Assembly (NCBI RefSeq): GCF_004000435.1
Contig: NZ_RBVZ01000008.1
Coordinates: 40,630 to 104,629 of the forward strand
Length of the DNA: 64,000 nt
Reading direction: 5' to 3'
Origin: Alexandriicola marinus
GTDB lineage: Bacteria; Pseudomonadota; Alphaproteobacteria; Rhodobacterales; Rhodobacteraceae
Under the pieces are notes generated by a model that was not told the DNA's origin, did no database searches, and saw nothing but the letters and a program-made list of their open reading frames with translations. Shown here piece by piece: positions 1-8,558 of the stretch; the first letter of the stretch is position 1; every line of letters begins with the position of its first letter. The translations under genes and the position numbers were made by a program.

Positions 1-861
1 GCGGGGGAAGCCGCCTTTGCGCCCTATGCGGGCGGCGCGGTGTTTAACACGGCCATTGCTTTGGGGCGGCTTGGTGCGCCGTCGGCCTTCTTTTCGGGCC
101 TGTCCTCGGATCTGTTCGGCGACATCCTGCGCGCCTCCCTCGCCGATTCAAAGGTCGATGCGAGCCCGGCCCATATCTCCGACCGGCCCACGACTCTCGC
201 CTTCGTCACGCTCAAGAACGGTCAGGCCAGCTATGCGTTCTATGACGAGAACACCGCCGGGCGCATGCTGTCAGAGGAAAACCTGCCCGACATCGCGCCC
301 GAAGCCGCGTTCTTTGGCGGGATCAGCCTCGTGGTCGAACCCTGCGGCACGGCCTATGAAACCCTTCAGGCATGGCAGGCCGAACGCACCGTGACGATGA
401 TCGACCCGAACATCCGGACAAGCTTCATCAGCGAAGAAACCTCCTACCGGCAGCGGATCGAGCGGATGATGGCGCGGGCCGACATCGTAAAGCTGTCGGA
501 CGAGGATCTGCACTGGCTGTGCGGCGAAGGCAGCATCGACACGCTGGCAAAATCGGTTCTCGAGACGGGGCCGAGCCTTGTTCTGATCACCCGCGGTGCC
601 GAAGGCGCGACGGGCTACACCGCCACCGACGAGATCAAGGTCGCCGCCAACCCTGTCGAGGTGGGCGACACCGTCGGCGCGGGCGATACGTTCAACGCGG
701 GCGTGCTGGCCTCGCTGCATGCGGCGGGCGTTCTGCGCAAGGACATCCTGCCCACGCTGGGGGTCGACGTGATCGGCGAGGCGATCTCTCTTGGTGTGCG
801 GGCCGCAGCCATCACCGTGTCGCGCGCCGGGGCCAATCCACCCTGGGCAGACGAGCTGTGA
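1..861 (+). CDS. PfkB-family carbohydrate kinase (5' partial)
   Basis: The reading frame is open from the first base, so the true start lies upstream; 286 residues are visible. It belongs to the ribokinase/PfkB superfamily, which phosphorylates sugars or nucleosides with ATP in the cytoplasm. The N-terminal family signature is seen as [15 protein letters not shown] at about residues 11-25. The C-terminal signature is [12 protein letters not shown], with the GAGD loop at 226-229; the Asp is the expected catalytic base. The overall pattern resembles fructokinase-like members, but the substrate cannot be read from sequence. The stop overlaps the next gene, dtd, in a GTGA, suggesting translational coupling. 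Confidence 0.9.
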   Translation, partial: AGEAAFAPYAGGAVFNTAIALGRLGAPSAFFSGLSSDLFGDILRASLADSKVDASPAHISDRPTTLAFVTLKNGQASYAFYDENTAGRMLSEENLPDIAPEAAFFGGISLVVEPCGTAYETLQAWQAERTVTMIDPNIRTSFISEETSYRQRIERMMARADIVKLSDEDLHWLCGEGSIDTLAKSVLETGPSLVLITRGAEGATGYTATDEIKVAANPVEVGDTVGAGDTFNAGVLASLHAAGVLRKDILPTLGVDVIGEAISLGVRAAAITVSRAGANPPWADEL

Positions 862-1295
862 GGGCGCTGGTTCAGCGCGTCAGCGAGGCCTCTGTCACGG
901 TTGACGGCACCATCATCGGCCAGATCGGGCCGGGGCTTCTGATCCTCGTCTGCGCGATGCAGGGCGACACGGCCGACAAGCCCGCGGCGCTTGCCGCCAA
1001 GATCGCGAAACTGCGCATCTTCCGCGACGAGGCCGAGCGCATGAACAGATCGCTGCTGGATGTGGGCGGCGCGGCCCTTGTCGTCAGCCAGTTCACGCTG
1101 GCGGCCGATACATCGCGCGGCAACCGGCCGGGGTTTTCCGCGGCGGCCCCGCCGGCCGACGGCGAACAGCTCTACGAGGCTTTCGCCGAGGCGCTGGCCG
1201 GACTTGGGCCGCAGGTCGAGCGGGGCCGGTTCGGCGCGGACATGAAGGTGGCGCTGGTCAATGATGGGCCCGTCACGATCTGGCTCGACGTCTAG
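858..1295 (+). CDS. dtd: D-aminoacyl-tRNA deacylase
   Basis: Hydrolyses D-amino acids (and Gly from mischarged tRNA-Ala) off tRNA, a cytosolic chiral proofreading step. The start is a GTG within the GTGA overlap with the upstream kinase and gives exactly 145 residues, the usual family length, beginning with the expected (M)RALVQRV. The SQFTL motif is at 77-81 and the Gly-cisPro motif sits in NDGPVT (GP at 137-138); both are hallmarks of DTD active sites. The stop codon TAG shares CTAG with the stop of the convergent antiporter gene. Confidence 0.95.
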   Translation: MRALVQRVSEASVTVDGTIIGQIGPGLLILVCAMQGDTADKPAALAAKIAKLRIFRDEAERMNRSLLDVGGAALVVSQFTLAADTSRGNRPGFSAAAPPADGEQLYEAFAEALAGLGPQVERGRFGADMKVALVNDGPVTIWLDV

Positions 1296-2458
1296 GACCC
1301 TGACCCGCCGCGCGCCTGCCGACGGATTATTGCAAGCGTGATCGGCGGGCCCATGATCTCGAAGACAACGGTGCTGGCAATCGTCAGCGCCATGATCGAA
1401 GCGGCCCATTGGGGAAAGGTATCCCCGGCCACAAGCGCCATGCCCACCGCGACCCCCGCCTGCGGCAGGAGCGCGGGGCCGAACAGGACCTTGTCCCGCC
1501 CGTCGACCCCCCCGATCCATGACCCCACGATGCCACCGATCCATCGCGCGACGATGCGCAACACCATGTAGATCACCCCGGTCCAGCCCAGCAGGAACAG
1601 CGCCTCCACCTCAAGCGATGCCCCGGCCAGCAGGAAGAACAGGATCATGAACGGCCATTGCAGGTTCTCGATCTCGTGAAAGGCGCGTTCGTGATGCCGG
1701 GCAAGGTTGGTCACCACCGCGCCGACGGTCATGCCCGTCACGAGGAACGACACTTCGAACCACAGGGCCAGACCGGCCGACAGGAAGACGACACCGATCG
1801 CCTCGGCCTGTAGCGGCTCTCCGGGGGACAGGCGGCCGGTCAGCTGGGCCGCGGGAATGCCCAGAACGATCCCGAGAACGACCGCGCCACCCAAATCCCG
1901 GGCCGCACCGACCGCCACGTCGCCCCAGCTGGCCGCCTGCCCCGCAAGGACAAGCGCGATGCTGAAGACCAGAAGCCCCCAGACATCGTCGATCGCGACG
2001 ATACCCTTGAGCGTGTCGGTAAAGGGATTGCTGATGCCCGACTGCCGGATGACATCGGCCATGGCCGCGGGGGCGGTCGCGGTCGCGATGGCTCCGAGGA
2101 TCAGGGCCAGCCCCGGCGGAACTCCGACGAGGATCAACCCGGCCGAGACCATCACCAGTGTTGCCAGCACGATTGCCACCGAGATCGCGAGGATCGCCCG
2201 GCCATGGCTGAGCAGGTTATCGCGCGACAGGGCGCCGCCCAGCAGAAAGGCCACCATCGTCAGCGCCACGATGGAGATGGCATCGAACCATAAGGTCACG
2301 TCTTCGGGGATGAGGTCGAACCCCGCCTGCCCGGCCCCGAGACCAAGCAGAAGAAGCATCGTGACACGGGGCAGCCGGGTCATGCTGCCGAACTGGTCGG
2401 CGACCAGACCGGCCAGAAACAGCACACCCAGCGTTGTCAGAACAACAGCGTTTTCCAT
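1292..2458 (-). CDS. Cation:proton antiporter (CPA2/NhaA-like fold)
   Basis: A 388-residue, almost entirely hydrophobic protein with about 11-12 predicted membrane segments and no cytosolic KTN domain. The central segment AIDDVWG carries the paired aspartates (157-158) that bind the ion in Na+/H+ exchangers. Expected role: exchange of Na+ or K+ for H+ across the inner membrane for pH or salt homeostasis; the ion cannot be told from sequence. It is convergent with dtd and shares the palindromic CTAG stop. The start ATG at 2458 gives an N-terminus leading straight into the first membrane helix. Confidence 0.85.
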   Translation of the reverse strand: MENAVVLTTLGVLFLAGLVADQFGSMTRLPRVTMLLLLGLGAGQAGFDLIPEDVTLWFDAISIVALTMVAFLLGGALSRDNLLSHGRAILAISVAIVLATLVMVSAGLILVGVPPGLALILGAIATATAPAAMADVIRQSGISNPFTDTLKGIVAIDDVWGLLVFSIALVLAGQAASWGDVAVGAARDLGGAVVLGIVLGIPAAQLTGRLSPGEPLQAEAIGVVFLSAGLALWFEVSFLVTGMTVGAVVTNLARHHERAFHEIENLQWPFMILFFLLAGASLEVEALFLLGWTGVIYMVLRIVARWIGGIVGSWIGGVDGRDKVLFGPALLPQAGVAVGMALVAGDTFPQWAASIMALTIASTVVFEIMGPPITLAIIRRQARGGSGS

Positions 2459-2551
2459 GGGGCATCATCCGGACCGGGCGGCGGCAAGTCGTTGATCCCG
2501 ATCAATGTCACCCGCTGATCCTCCTCTTGGGCGCGTTCCCCGGGCAATCGT

Positions 2552-3022
2552 TCAGCATTGGCGGGCGTAAAGCATGACCCACATCGGCCCTTGCGGACCA
2601 TTCGCGATGCCGATGCCGTAATGTGTCGCGCGATCCAGAAGGATATTGCGGCGATGGCCCGGGGAATTCATCCAGCCGGCCACGATCTGTTCTGCACGAG
2701 GAAAGCCGAACGCCAAGTTTTCGGCGGTGAGGCAGGTGTCGAACCCGGCCCGTTGCGCCCGCTGGGCCGAATTGCTGCCGTCGCTGCCCTGATGGGTCAT
2801 CTGGCCATCGCGCGCGATGTCGCAGGCATGGCGCTGTGCCGCCAGCATGAGGTCGGCATCCCCGCGCAGGGCCCGAAGCCCCTGCCCCTGCCGCGCCGCG
2901 TTGATCCCCTGACCAAGACCATCGGCCAGCGCCTGAACATTGGCCGGTGTGGTGCAACTACCCTGCGCGAGCCCGACATTGGCGAAAAAGACGATGACCA
3001 GCGAAAGAATACTTCGAAACAT
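2552..3022 (-). CDS. CAP/SCP-domain secreted protein
   Basis: A 156-residue protein with an N-terminal signal peptide (about residues 1-21) followed by one CAP (SCP-like/Pr1) domain. Diagnostic elements are the AAQRHACDIA helix, the MTHQGSDG stretch holding the usual metal-site His, NLAFG, and the WMNSPGHRRNIL motif with the second His. Bacterial CAP proteins are exported and of mostly unknown function. The frame also opens with a GTG at 3031, but the ATG at 3022 has GGAG eight bases upstream and starts directly with MFRS and a hydrophobic core, so it was preferred. Cysteines near both ends could form disulfides. Confidence 0.8.
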   Translation of the reverse strand: MFRSILSLVIVFFANVGLAQGSCTTPANVQALADGLGQGINAARQGQGLRALRGDADLMLAAQRHACDIARDGQMTHQGSDGSNSAQRAQRAGFDTCLTAENLAFGFPRAEQIVAGWMNSPGHRRNILLDRATHYGIGIANGPQGPMWVMLYARQC

Positions 3023-3067
3023 GAGCGGCACTCCGGAAGGGCGGGACGTTACAGAACCGCGAAAAGA

Positions 3068-3853
3068 CTAACGCCCGGTTGCGAGGTGAGAAAGCAGATA
3101 GATCCCCGCCGCGACGCAAACGATGCTCGGCCCCACCGGCGTGTCGAGCCAGACCGCCATCCACAGGCCCGCGACGGCCGCGATGCCCGCGATCGTCATC
3201 GACAGGATCGCCATGGCCTCGGGCGTGCGCGACAGGCCCCGCGCCGCGGCGGCCGGCATGATCAGAAGGGCCGCGATCAGAAGCGCGCCCACGACCTTGA
3301 TCGCGACCGCGACCACGCAGGCAATCGCCAGGGTTAAAAGCCGCTGATCCCGGCGCGGATCAAAGCCCGCCGCATGCGCCAGATCCGGCGTCAGGGTCGA
3401 CGCCAGAAGCCGCGACCAGAACCACCACAAGAGCCCGATGACAACCGCCGCGCCGCCCCAGATCACCGCGATGTCGCCCCATCCGACGGTCAACACATCC
3501 CCAAAGAGATAAAGATCGAGGTTCACCTGCCGCCCCGGCAAAAGCGCAACCGCGACAAGCCCCAGCGCCAGCGCCGAATGCGCCAGCACACCCAGCGCCG
3601 TGTTCACCTCGTGGCCGCGACTGTCCAGCCGGTCGAGCGCGAGCCCCATGACAAGCGCCATGACCAGAACACCCGCAAAGATCGGCAGGTTCGTCACCAG
3701 CGACAGGGCCACGCCCAAGATCGCGGCGTGGGCCGTCGCATCGCCGAAATAGGCCATCCGCCGCCAGACGACGAAACAACCCAGCAGGCCCGCGGCAAGG
3801 CCCGTGCCGAGCCCGGCAAGGGCCGCACGCAACAGGAAGGCATCGAACATCAC
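3068..3853 (-). CDS. znuB: Zinc ABC transporter permease ZnuB
   Basis: Inner-membrane permease of the high-affinity zinc importer, family ABC-3. It is 261 residues with about eight hydrophobic segments and the family signature regions, including FGDATAHAAILGVALS near the N-terminus and the GALLIAALLIMPAAAARG region near residue 190. The start codon overlaps the znuC stop as ATGA, so translation is coupled to znuC. It ends the znuC-znuB arm, and zur is cotranscribed upstream. Confidence 0.93.
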   Translation of the reverse strand: MMFDAFLLRAALAGLGTGLAAGLLGCFVVWRRMAYFGDATAHAAILGVALSLVTNLPIFAGVLVMALVMGLALDRLDSRGHEVNTALGVLAHSALALGLVAVALLPGRQVNLDLYLFGDVLTVGWGDIAVIWGGAAVVIGLLWWFWSRLLASTLTPDLAHAAGFDPRRDQRLLTLAIACVVAVAIKVVGALLIAALLIMPAAAARGLSRTPEAMAILSMTIAGIAAVAGLWMAVWLDTPVGPSIVCVAAGIYLLSHLATGR

Positions 3854-4641
3854 TGTCCGGTGCTTTCGAGCGTCGCGTCGGAATGGGCGTGGCCCTGCGC
3901 ATGATCATGGCCGTGATGGTGATCGTGGTCATGATCGTGGTCGTGGTCGTGATCATGGCGGTAGAGCGCCAGCGCGCCTTGTGTGCCTGTGCCGAACAGC
4001 TCGCGCCACGCCGGTGCCGCCCGGACGACCTCCGGGGTTCCCTCGCAACAGATATGCCCGTTGAGGCAGATCACCCTGTCCGAGGCGCTCATCACCACGT
4101 GCAACTCGTGGCTGACCATAAGGACGGCACAGCCAAGTTCATCGCGCAGCGCCTCGATCTGCTTGTAGAATGCGGCCTGCGCCGGCTGATCAAGGCCTTG
4201 GGTCGGCTCGTCAAGCATCAGGATGTCAGGCTTGCCGATGATCGCACGGGCCAGAAGCACGCGTTGAAATTGACCGCCCGAAAGCTCGGCCAGCTGCTTT
4301 TGCGCGACGTGGGCCACTCCGGCCTCGTCAAGCGCGGCCTCGGCCAGCGCATCGCTGACCCGCATCGGCAGGTCCAGAAACCGACGCACCGTCAACGGCA
4401 GGGTCGTGTCGATCTTGAGGCTTTGCGGCACATAGCCGATCTTCAGGCCCCGCGACCGGACAACACGCCCTGCCTCGGGGCGGACAGCGCCGATCAGCGC
4501 GCGCAACAGCGTCGATTTGCCCGATCCATTGGGCCCGACGATCGTGACGATCTCGCCCGGTTCGATGGTGAGGTTCACATCCCGCAACACGATCTGGCCG
4601 CCCTGCCGGACGCGCAGCCCCTCGGCCGATATCAACGTCAT
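3850..4641 (-). CDS. znuC: Zinc ABC transporter ATPase ZnuC with His-rich tail
   Basis: ATP-binding subunit of the zinc importer, 263 residues. Walker A GPNGSGKST is at about 36-44, the ABC signature LSGGQ at 120-124, Walker B ILMLDEP at 140-146, and the switch His in VSHEL near 178. The C-terminus (about 229-253) is an almost pure His/Asp run, a plausible cytoplasmic zinc buffer or sensor. The frame continues upstream to 4671, but ATG 4641 forms an ATGA overlap with the zur stop and begins the conserved domain, so it is the likely start. Coupled at both ends, to zur and to znuB. Confidence 0.93.
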   Translation of the reverse strand: MTLISAEGLRVRQGGQIVLRDVNLTIEPGEIVTIVGPNGSGKSTLLRALIGAVRPEAGRVVRSRGLKIGYVPQSLKIDTTLPLTVRRFLDLPMRVSDALAEAALDEAGVAHVAQKQLAELSGGQFQRVLLARAIIGKPDILMLDEPTQGLDQPAQAAFYKQIEALRDELGCAVLMVSHELHVVMSASDRVICLNGHICCEGTPEVVRAAPAWRELFGTGTQGALALYRHDHDHDHDHDHDHHHGHDHAQGHAHSDATLESTGQ

Positions 4642-5114
4642 GCTTGCGCTCCGGTCTGGCAGGACGGGCAAAGGCCCTCGGCCTCGACGACCGCCTGTTC
4701 GATGACAAAGCCCGCCGCCTGTGCCGACCGCGCAAGCGGCCCGCCCCGGGCCTGCCCGGCTTCGGCCACGGTGCCGCAGGAGCGGCAGATCATGAAGGCC
4801 GGATCGTGGTCCGCGCCGGGCCGCGCGCAGGCGACAAAGGCGTTGAGCCGTTCGATCCGGTGGGCAAAGCCCTGCTCCGTCAGAAACCCCAGCGCGCGGT
4901 AGGCCACGGGTGGCTTGGACCCCAGCCCCTCCTCCGACAGGCGAGCCAGCACATCATAGGCCCCCATCGCCACATGATTCTCGAGAAGGATCTCGAGAAC
5001 CCGGCGCCGGACCGGCGTCAGCTGAACTCCACGCTCCGCACAGGCGGCTTCTGCAGCGGCAAGCGCCGTCTTCACACAGGCGGAATGGTCATGTCGGTCG
5101 AAACCGTCGGTCAT
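4638..5114 (-). CDS. zur: Zinc uptake regulator Zur (Fur family)
   Basis: A 158-residue Fur-family repressor. The winged-helix part includes LTPVRRRVLEILL and VAYRALGFL. Two CxxC pairs that normally bind a structural zinc are at 110/113 (CRSC) and 149/152 (CPSC). With zinc bound, Zur represses uptake genes. It is the first gene of a zur-znuC-znuB unit and is divergent from znuA. The intergenic space holds a 14-bp perfect palindrome (see 5133-5146), so autoregulation together with znuABC is the simplest reading. The His-rich N-terminus is modest. Confidence 0.92.
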   Translation of the reverse strand: MTDGFDRHDHSACVKTALAAAEAACAERGVQLTPVRRRVLEILLENHVAMGAYDVLARLSEEGLGSKPPVAYRALGFLTEQGFAHRIERLNAFVACARPGADHDPAFMICRSCGTVAEAGQARGGPLARSAQAAGFVIEQAVVEAEGLCPSCQTGAQA

Positions 5115-5132
5115 TGCGGACTTTCTGGTTGT

Positions 5133-5146
5133 TATGTTATAACATA
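5133..5146. promoter_or_regulatory. Probable Zur operator between zur and znuA
   Basis: TATGTTATAACATA is a perfect 14-bp palindrome in the 71-bp gap between the divergent zur-znuCB and znuA genes. It is AT-rich in a GC-rich background and resembles the GTTATA-type boxes described for Fur/Zur regulators of alphaproteobacteria. One site in the centre of the divergent promoters could control both directions. Confidence 0.75.
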
Positions 5147-5185
5147 CTAATTATACGAGACCCGTAACAGACACTCAAGGACCCG

Positions 5186-6193
5186 ATGAAACCTATTGCC
5201 GCCGCCCTGTCACTTCTTCCCCTGCCCGCACTTGCGGAAGCTCCGGTCGTCATAGCAGATACACCGATCATGCACAGCCTCGCGACCCGGATCGCCCAAG
5301 GCACGGCAGTTGAACCCGCATTACTGCTCTCACGCGATTACTCGGCCCATCACGGCGCCCTTCGCCCGTCGCAGGCCCGGGCGATCGCCTCGGCAAACCT
5401 CATGTTCTGGACGGGGGAGGACCTGACGCCCTGGCTTGCCCCTGCGCTGGCCTCCCTGTCTCCGCAGGCGCGCGATGTGGAATTGCTGGCGACCGACGGC
5501 TGGGAGCCACTGGCCGGAGTGGCGCACAGCCACGGCGACGAGCATGACGAACATCACGACGACCACGATGATCACGATGATCACGCGGACGCAGACCATG
5601 AGCATGAGCATGAGCATGAGGACGAACACAATCATGACCATGACGAGCAGCACACGGACGACCACGCCGGTGACGTGGTCGACCCCCATGCCTGGCTTGA
5701 CCCAAACGTCGCCTTGGCATGGGCCGGGACAATCTCGGCAGAACTCTCGCGCCTCGCCCCCGATGAGGCCGCCGCATTCGCGGCAAACCTCGAAGCATTC
5801 GCCACCGAGATCGCAGCGCTGAAGAGCGAGATCAACGATATCCTGGCCCCTCATCGGGGTGGGGCCTTCGTCGTGGGGCATGATGCCTACGGGTATTTTT
5901 CCCGCGCTTTCGACATGGCGCCAAGCGGTGCGATTCTGCCGCCCGGGGCGCATGATGTGGGCCCCCGCGGATTGGCTGAGGTTCGCGAATTGATGGCGGA
6001 CGAGGGCGTCGCATGTGTTCTGTCGGATATCGAGACACCGTCAGAGACCGTGGACCTCGTGGCCAGCGTCACTGGGGCCCGCATCGTCCTCGCCGATCCC
6101 GAGGGTCGCGATCCAGAACCGGGGCCGGACCTGTATATCGCGACACTCCGGGCTTTGGCCGATGATCTGGCCGACTGCCTCGCAGAGAGCTAG
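5186..6193 (+). CDS. znuA: Zinc-binding periplasmic protein ZnuA
   Basis: Periplasmic solute-binding component of ZnuABC, 335 residues, cluster A-I fold. A signal peptide occupies about residues 1-18 (ending LPALAEA). A long His/Asp/Glu-rich loop at about 114-160 is typical of ZnuA and is thought to collect zinc. Metal-site histidines are expected around YSAHHGALR (51-60), VDPHAWLDP (165-173) and VVGHDAYGYF. It is divergent from zur-znuCB across the probable Zur operator. Only znuA is on the plus strand, so the transporter is split between two transcripts. Confidence 0.94.
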   Translation: MKPIAAALSLLPLPALAEAPVVIADTPIMHSLATRIAQGTAVEPALLLSRDYSAHHGALRPSQARAIASANLMFWTGEDLTPWLAPALASLSPQARDVELLATDGWEPLAGVAHSHGDEHDEHHDDHDDHDDHADADHEHEHEHEDEHNHDHDEQHTDDHAGDVVDPHAWLDPNVALAWAGTISAELSRLAPDEAAAFAANLEAFATEIAALKSEINDILAPHRGGAFVVGHDAYGYFSRAFDMAPSGAILPPGAHDVGPRGLAEVRELMADEGVACVLSDIETPSETVDLVASVTGARIVLADPEGRDPEPGPDLYIATLRALADDLADCLAES

Positions 6194-6413
6194 GGCCAGC
6201 GCAGGTTCGTGGACTGGCAGCGCCCGGGCCCGCGGCTAGCGGGGCGCTGCCTTTTCCCCAGTCAGCGGGGTCGGGCGCGGCTCGCGCCTCTCTGCCATAA
6301 TCGGCTGATCTTGAACGCCGCAACGGCACCCGCCGCCACACTGCGAGATCGACAATGGACCCGGAAAGCTGACGCCCGGATGGCCCGATCCCGATCACAA
6401 GGATGGGGGCGGT
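6194..6413. other. Intergenic DNA between convergent znuA and the MttB-like gene
   Basis: No convincing coding frame, promoter or RNA gene was seen in this stretch. It is the 3' flank of znuA and ends in the pair of palindromes annotated at 6414-6460. Confidence 0.5.
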
Positions 6414-6460
6414 CCAAAATTCCAGAATTTTGGAGGGCTGCCAAAATTTCGAAATTTTGG
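6414..6460. repeat. Two tandem 20-bp palindromes, 27 bp centre to centre
   Basis: Bases 6414-6433 form a CCAAAATTC / GAATTTTGG inverted repeat around CA. Bases 6441-6460, CCAAAATTTCGAAATTTTGG, are a perfect 20-bp palindrome. They differ at only a few positions and are separated by AGGGCTG. They lie eight bases past the stop of the MttB-like gene (minus strand) and about 220 bases past znuA. They could act as a bidirectional terminator, though no T-run follows, or as paired operators or a dispersed repeat. The AT-rich stems stand out from the surrounding GC-rich DNA. Confidence 0.8.
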
Positions 6461-6467
6461 CCGCGCG

Positions 6468-8027
6468 TCAGAAATCCGTGGGCGCGCCGCCCTCGGCCTT
6501 GCGCCTGTCGACGAATGCGGCCAACTCGTCCCGGATCGCCGCATCCATGGGCGGTGGCTCGAATTCCGCAAGGATGGACTTGTAGACACCATGGGCCCGG
6601 TCCGGCGTCCAGACCCCGCCCGCCAGATCCCAAGCCTCGTAGTTCCGCCAATCCGATACGAACGGCTGGTAGAATGCCTCTTCATAGCGCGCCTGGGTGT
6701 GCTCGATCCCGAAGAAATGCCCGCGTGGGCCGACCTCCCGGATCGCTTCGACGGCGATCTCTTCGGGTCCGGTCGCGCAGATCGACGGCTCCAGATAGCG
6801 CTGGATCATCTGCAGGATCTCGCAATCCATGACGAATTTCTCGGGGCTGGCGATCAGCCCGCCCTCAAGCCAGCCCGCGGCGTGATAGACCATGTTGGCG
6901 CCCGACTGAACGGCAGACCACAGCGAATTCGACGTCTCCCACATGGCCTGCCCGTCGGGGACATTGGCGGCGCAGACCCCGCTTGCCCGCATCGGCAGCC
7001 CGTAGAATCGCGCCATCTGCCCGGTCATCTGGGTGGCCCGCATGTATTCCGGGGTGCCGAAGGCGGGGGCACCGGATTTCATGTCGACATTCGAGGTGAA
7101 CGTCCCGATCCCGCAGGCGCAGCCCGGCGCCACGTATTGGAACAATGCGATCGCCGAGAGGGCCTCTGCGATCGACAAGGTCACTGCACCCGCCATCGTC
7201 ACCGGCGCCATCGCCCCCGCGAGGGTGAAGGGCGTCACCACCACCGCCTGCCCCCGCCGGATCAGCCGAAGGCAGCCATCGATCATCGGCACATCATGCT
7301 TGAGCGGCGAGGTCGAATTGATGTTGGTGTACATCCGCGGCGTCGCCTCGAATTCCTCGTGGCTCAGGCCACCGGCGATCCGGACCATCTCCATCACGTC
7401 CTCGACCCGCTCGGGCCCGAGAGAATAGGCGTGCATGACCTTGTCCGTCAGGGTCAGCTTGTCGAAGAGCACGTCGAGGTGCCGGACGGAGGCATGGATA
7501 TCGACCGGCTCGACCGGATATCCACCTGCGAAATGAATGCAGTTGAAGAACTGGGTAAGCCGCAGCAGGTTGGCGCAATGGGCGCGCGTCCCCGGCACCT
7601 TGCGGCCAAGCTCGAGGTCCCAGTAATTGGGCGGAGAAGAGACGTTGCCGAACAGGATATGCCCACCGCCGAGCGTGATCCTGTGCGCCGGGTTGCGCGG
7701 GGTGATGTCGAATTGCGCGGGCGCGCGGCCCACCATCTCCATCACCCAATCGCGGCCCATCCGGACATTCGTGCCATCGACTGTCATCCCTGCCTTGCGA
7801 AACAGGCTCAGCGCCTCTTCATTGAGGAACTCGATCCCGATCTCTTCAAGGACCCGCATCGCGCCATTATGGATCGCAGCAACCCCTTCGGCCGGAAGCG
7901 GCTCGGTCGGCCTGTCGGTATTAAGAGGGAGCCGCCAGGCGCTCTGTTCGATCCCCGAACTGCCGCGCCGCGCGGCATTGCCCGCGCGTCCGCCCGATCG
8001 TCTGCGCCGGTTCAAGACCTGATCCAT
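6468..8027 (-). CDS. Trimethylamine methyltransferase (MttB) superfamily protein, non-pyrrolysine type
   Basis: A 519-residue TIM-barrel methyltransferase of the MttB superfamily. Members transfer a methyl group from quaternary or tertiary amines to a corrinoid protein. The archaeal enzymes need pyrrolysine at an in-frame UAG; this gene reads through with no internal stop, so it belongs to the larger non-Pyl group, which includes glycine betaine methyltransferases. Recognisable blocks are NYWDLE, PFTLAGAMAPVT and MVYHAAGWLEGGL. No corrinoid protein or reductive activase is adjacent. Carnitine-to-betaine genes at 16-19 kb and sarcosine oxidase at 61-64 kb make a betaine-type substrate plausible, but this is inference. 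Confidence 0.85.
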   Translation of the reverse strand: MDQVLNRRRRSGGRAGNAARRGSSGIEQSAWRLPLNTDRPTEPLPAEGVAAIHNGAMRVLEEIGIEFLNEEALSLFRKAGMTVDGTNVRMGRDWVMEMVGRAPAQFDITPRNPAHRITLGGGHILFGNVSSPPNYWDLELGRKVPGTRAHCANLLRLTQFFNCIHFAGGYPVEPVDIHASVRHLDVLFDKLTLTDKVMHAYSLGPERVEDVMEMVRIAGGLSHEEFEATPRMYTNINSTSPLKHDVPMIDGCLRLIRRGQAVVVTPFTLAGAMAPVTMAGAVTLSIAEALSAIALFQYVAPGCACGIGTFTSNVDMKSGAPAFGTPEYMRATQMTGQMARFYGLPMRASGVCAANVPDGQAMWETSNSLWSAVQSGANMVYHAAGWLEGGLIASPEKFVMDCEILQMIQRYLEPSICATGPEEIAVEAIREVGPRGHFFGIEHTQARYEEAFYQPFVSDWRNYEAWDLAGGVWTPDRAHGVYKSILAEFEPPPMDAAIRDELAAFVDRRKAEGGAPTDF

Positions 8028-8189
8028 ATCCGAAACTCCGCTGCACTCGGAACAGATCGTCGCAGGTCAGACGGTGCGGCATCGGCCAGAATGCGACGGG
8101 GATCGTCGCTTTTGGGCAAAATGATCGTGACGTGACGGATTGGCGGGCGACCGGCCTCGCATGACAAGGCGACGGCACACCGGGCGCCT

Positions 8190-8468
8190 CTAGTCCCAGC
8201 CGTCCTGTCCCGGACCTGCCAACACCTTTCGTGCCATCATCGGCTGGGCGTAATCAAGCGTTTGTGCATCACAGAACCCCATGACCCAGGCATCATCCAT
8301 CGTCAGGAATTCGAGAACCGACAATAGGAACACCGGATCCGAGGCCCTTTGGCGCAGCTCCTCGGGGGCGGCCCCGGTGGCACCAAGAAACACGGCCCCG
8401 AGGTCTTCATGCCCGGCGATCCAGACCAGCGCCTGCACCGCGATATCTTCGGCTCGATCCGGTGTCAT
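8190..8468 (-). CDS. DUF3572 family protein
   Basis: A 92-residue acidic protein matching the alphaproteobacterial DUF3572 pattern: an N-terminal AEDIAVQALVWIA helix, PEELRQRASDP, and VLEFLTMDDAWVMGFCD. Function is unknown. It is divergent from the PleD-like gene, a neighbourhood I recall from related genomes. The region between it and the MttB-like gene (8028-8189) shows no gene. Confidence 0.8.
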   Translation of the reverse strand: MTPDRAEDIAVQALVWIAGHEDLGAVFLGATGAAPEELRQRASDPVFLLSVLEFLTMDDAWVMGFCDAQTLDYAQPMMARKVLAGPGQDGWD

Positions 8469-8558
8469 GGCGGGCTCCCCTGTCGCAGAAACGCATTCTT
8501 AACCATTCCCACCGAATGTAGTGGTTGAAAAGGGGCAGAAGCCCGAAAGGGAAACCGG

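Noticed and set aside
3123..3347. Short plus-strand open frames over znuB
   Set aside because: They lie antisense to a clear ABC permease and lack ribosome sites and recognisable motifs.
5533..5665. Low-complexity CAT/GAC-rich DNA in znuA and a similar block at 3885-3955
   Set aside because: Both are in-frame His/Asp-rich segments of ZnuA and ZnuC, not DNA repeats with separate function.
6468..8027. Possible pyrrolysine codon in the MttB-like gene
   Set aside because: The frame has no internal TAG; the protein is of the non-pyrrolysine group.
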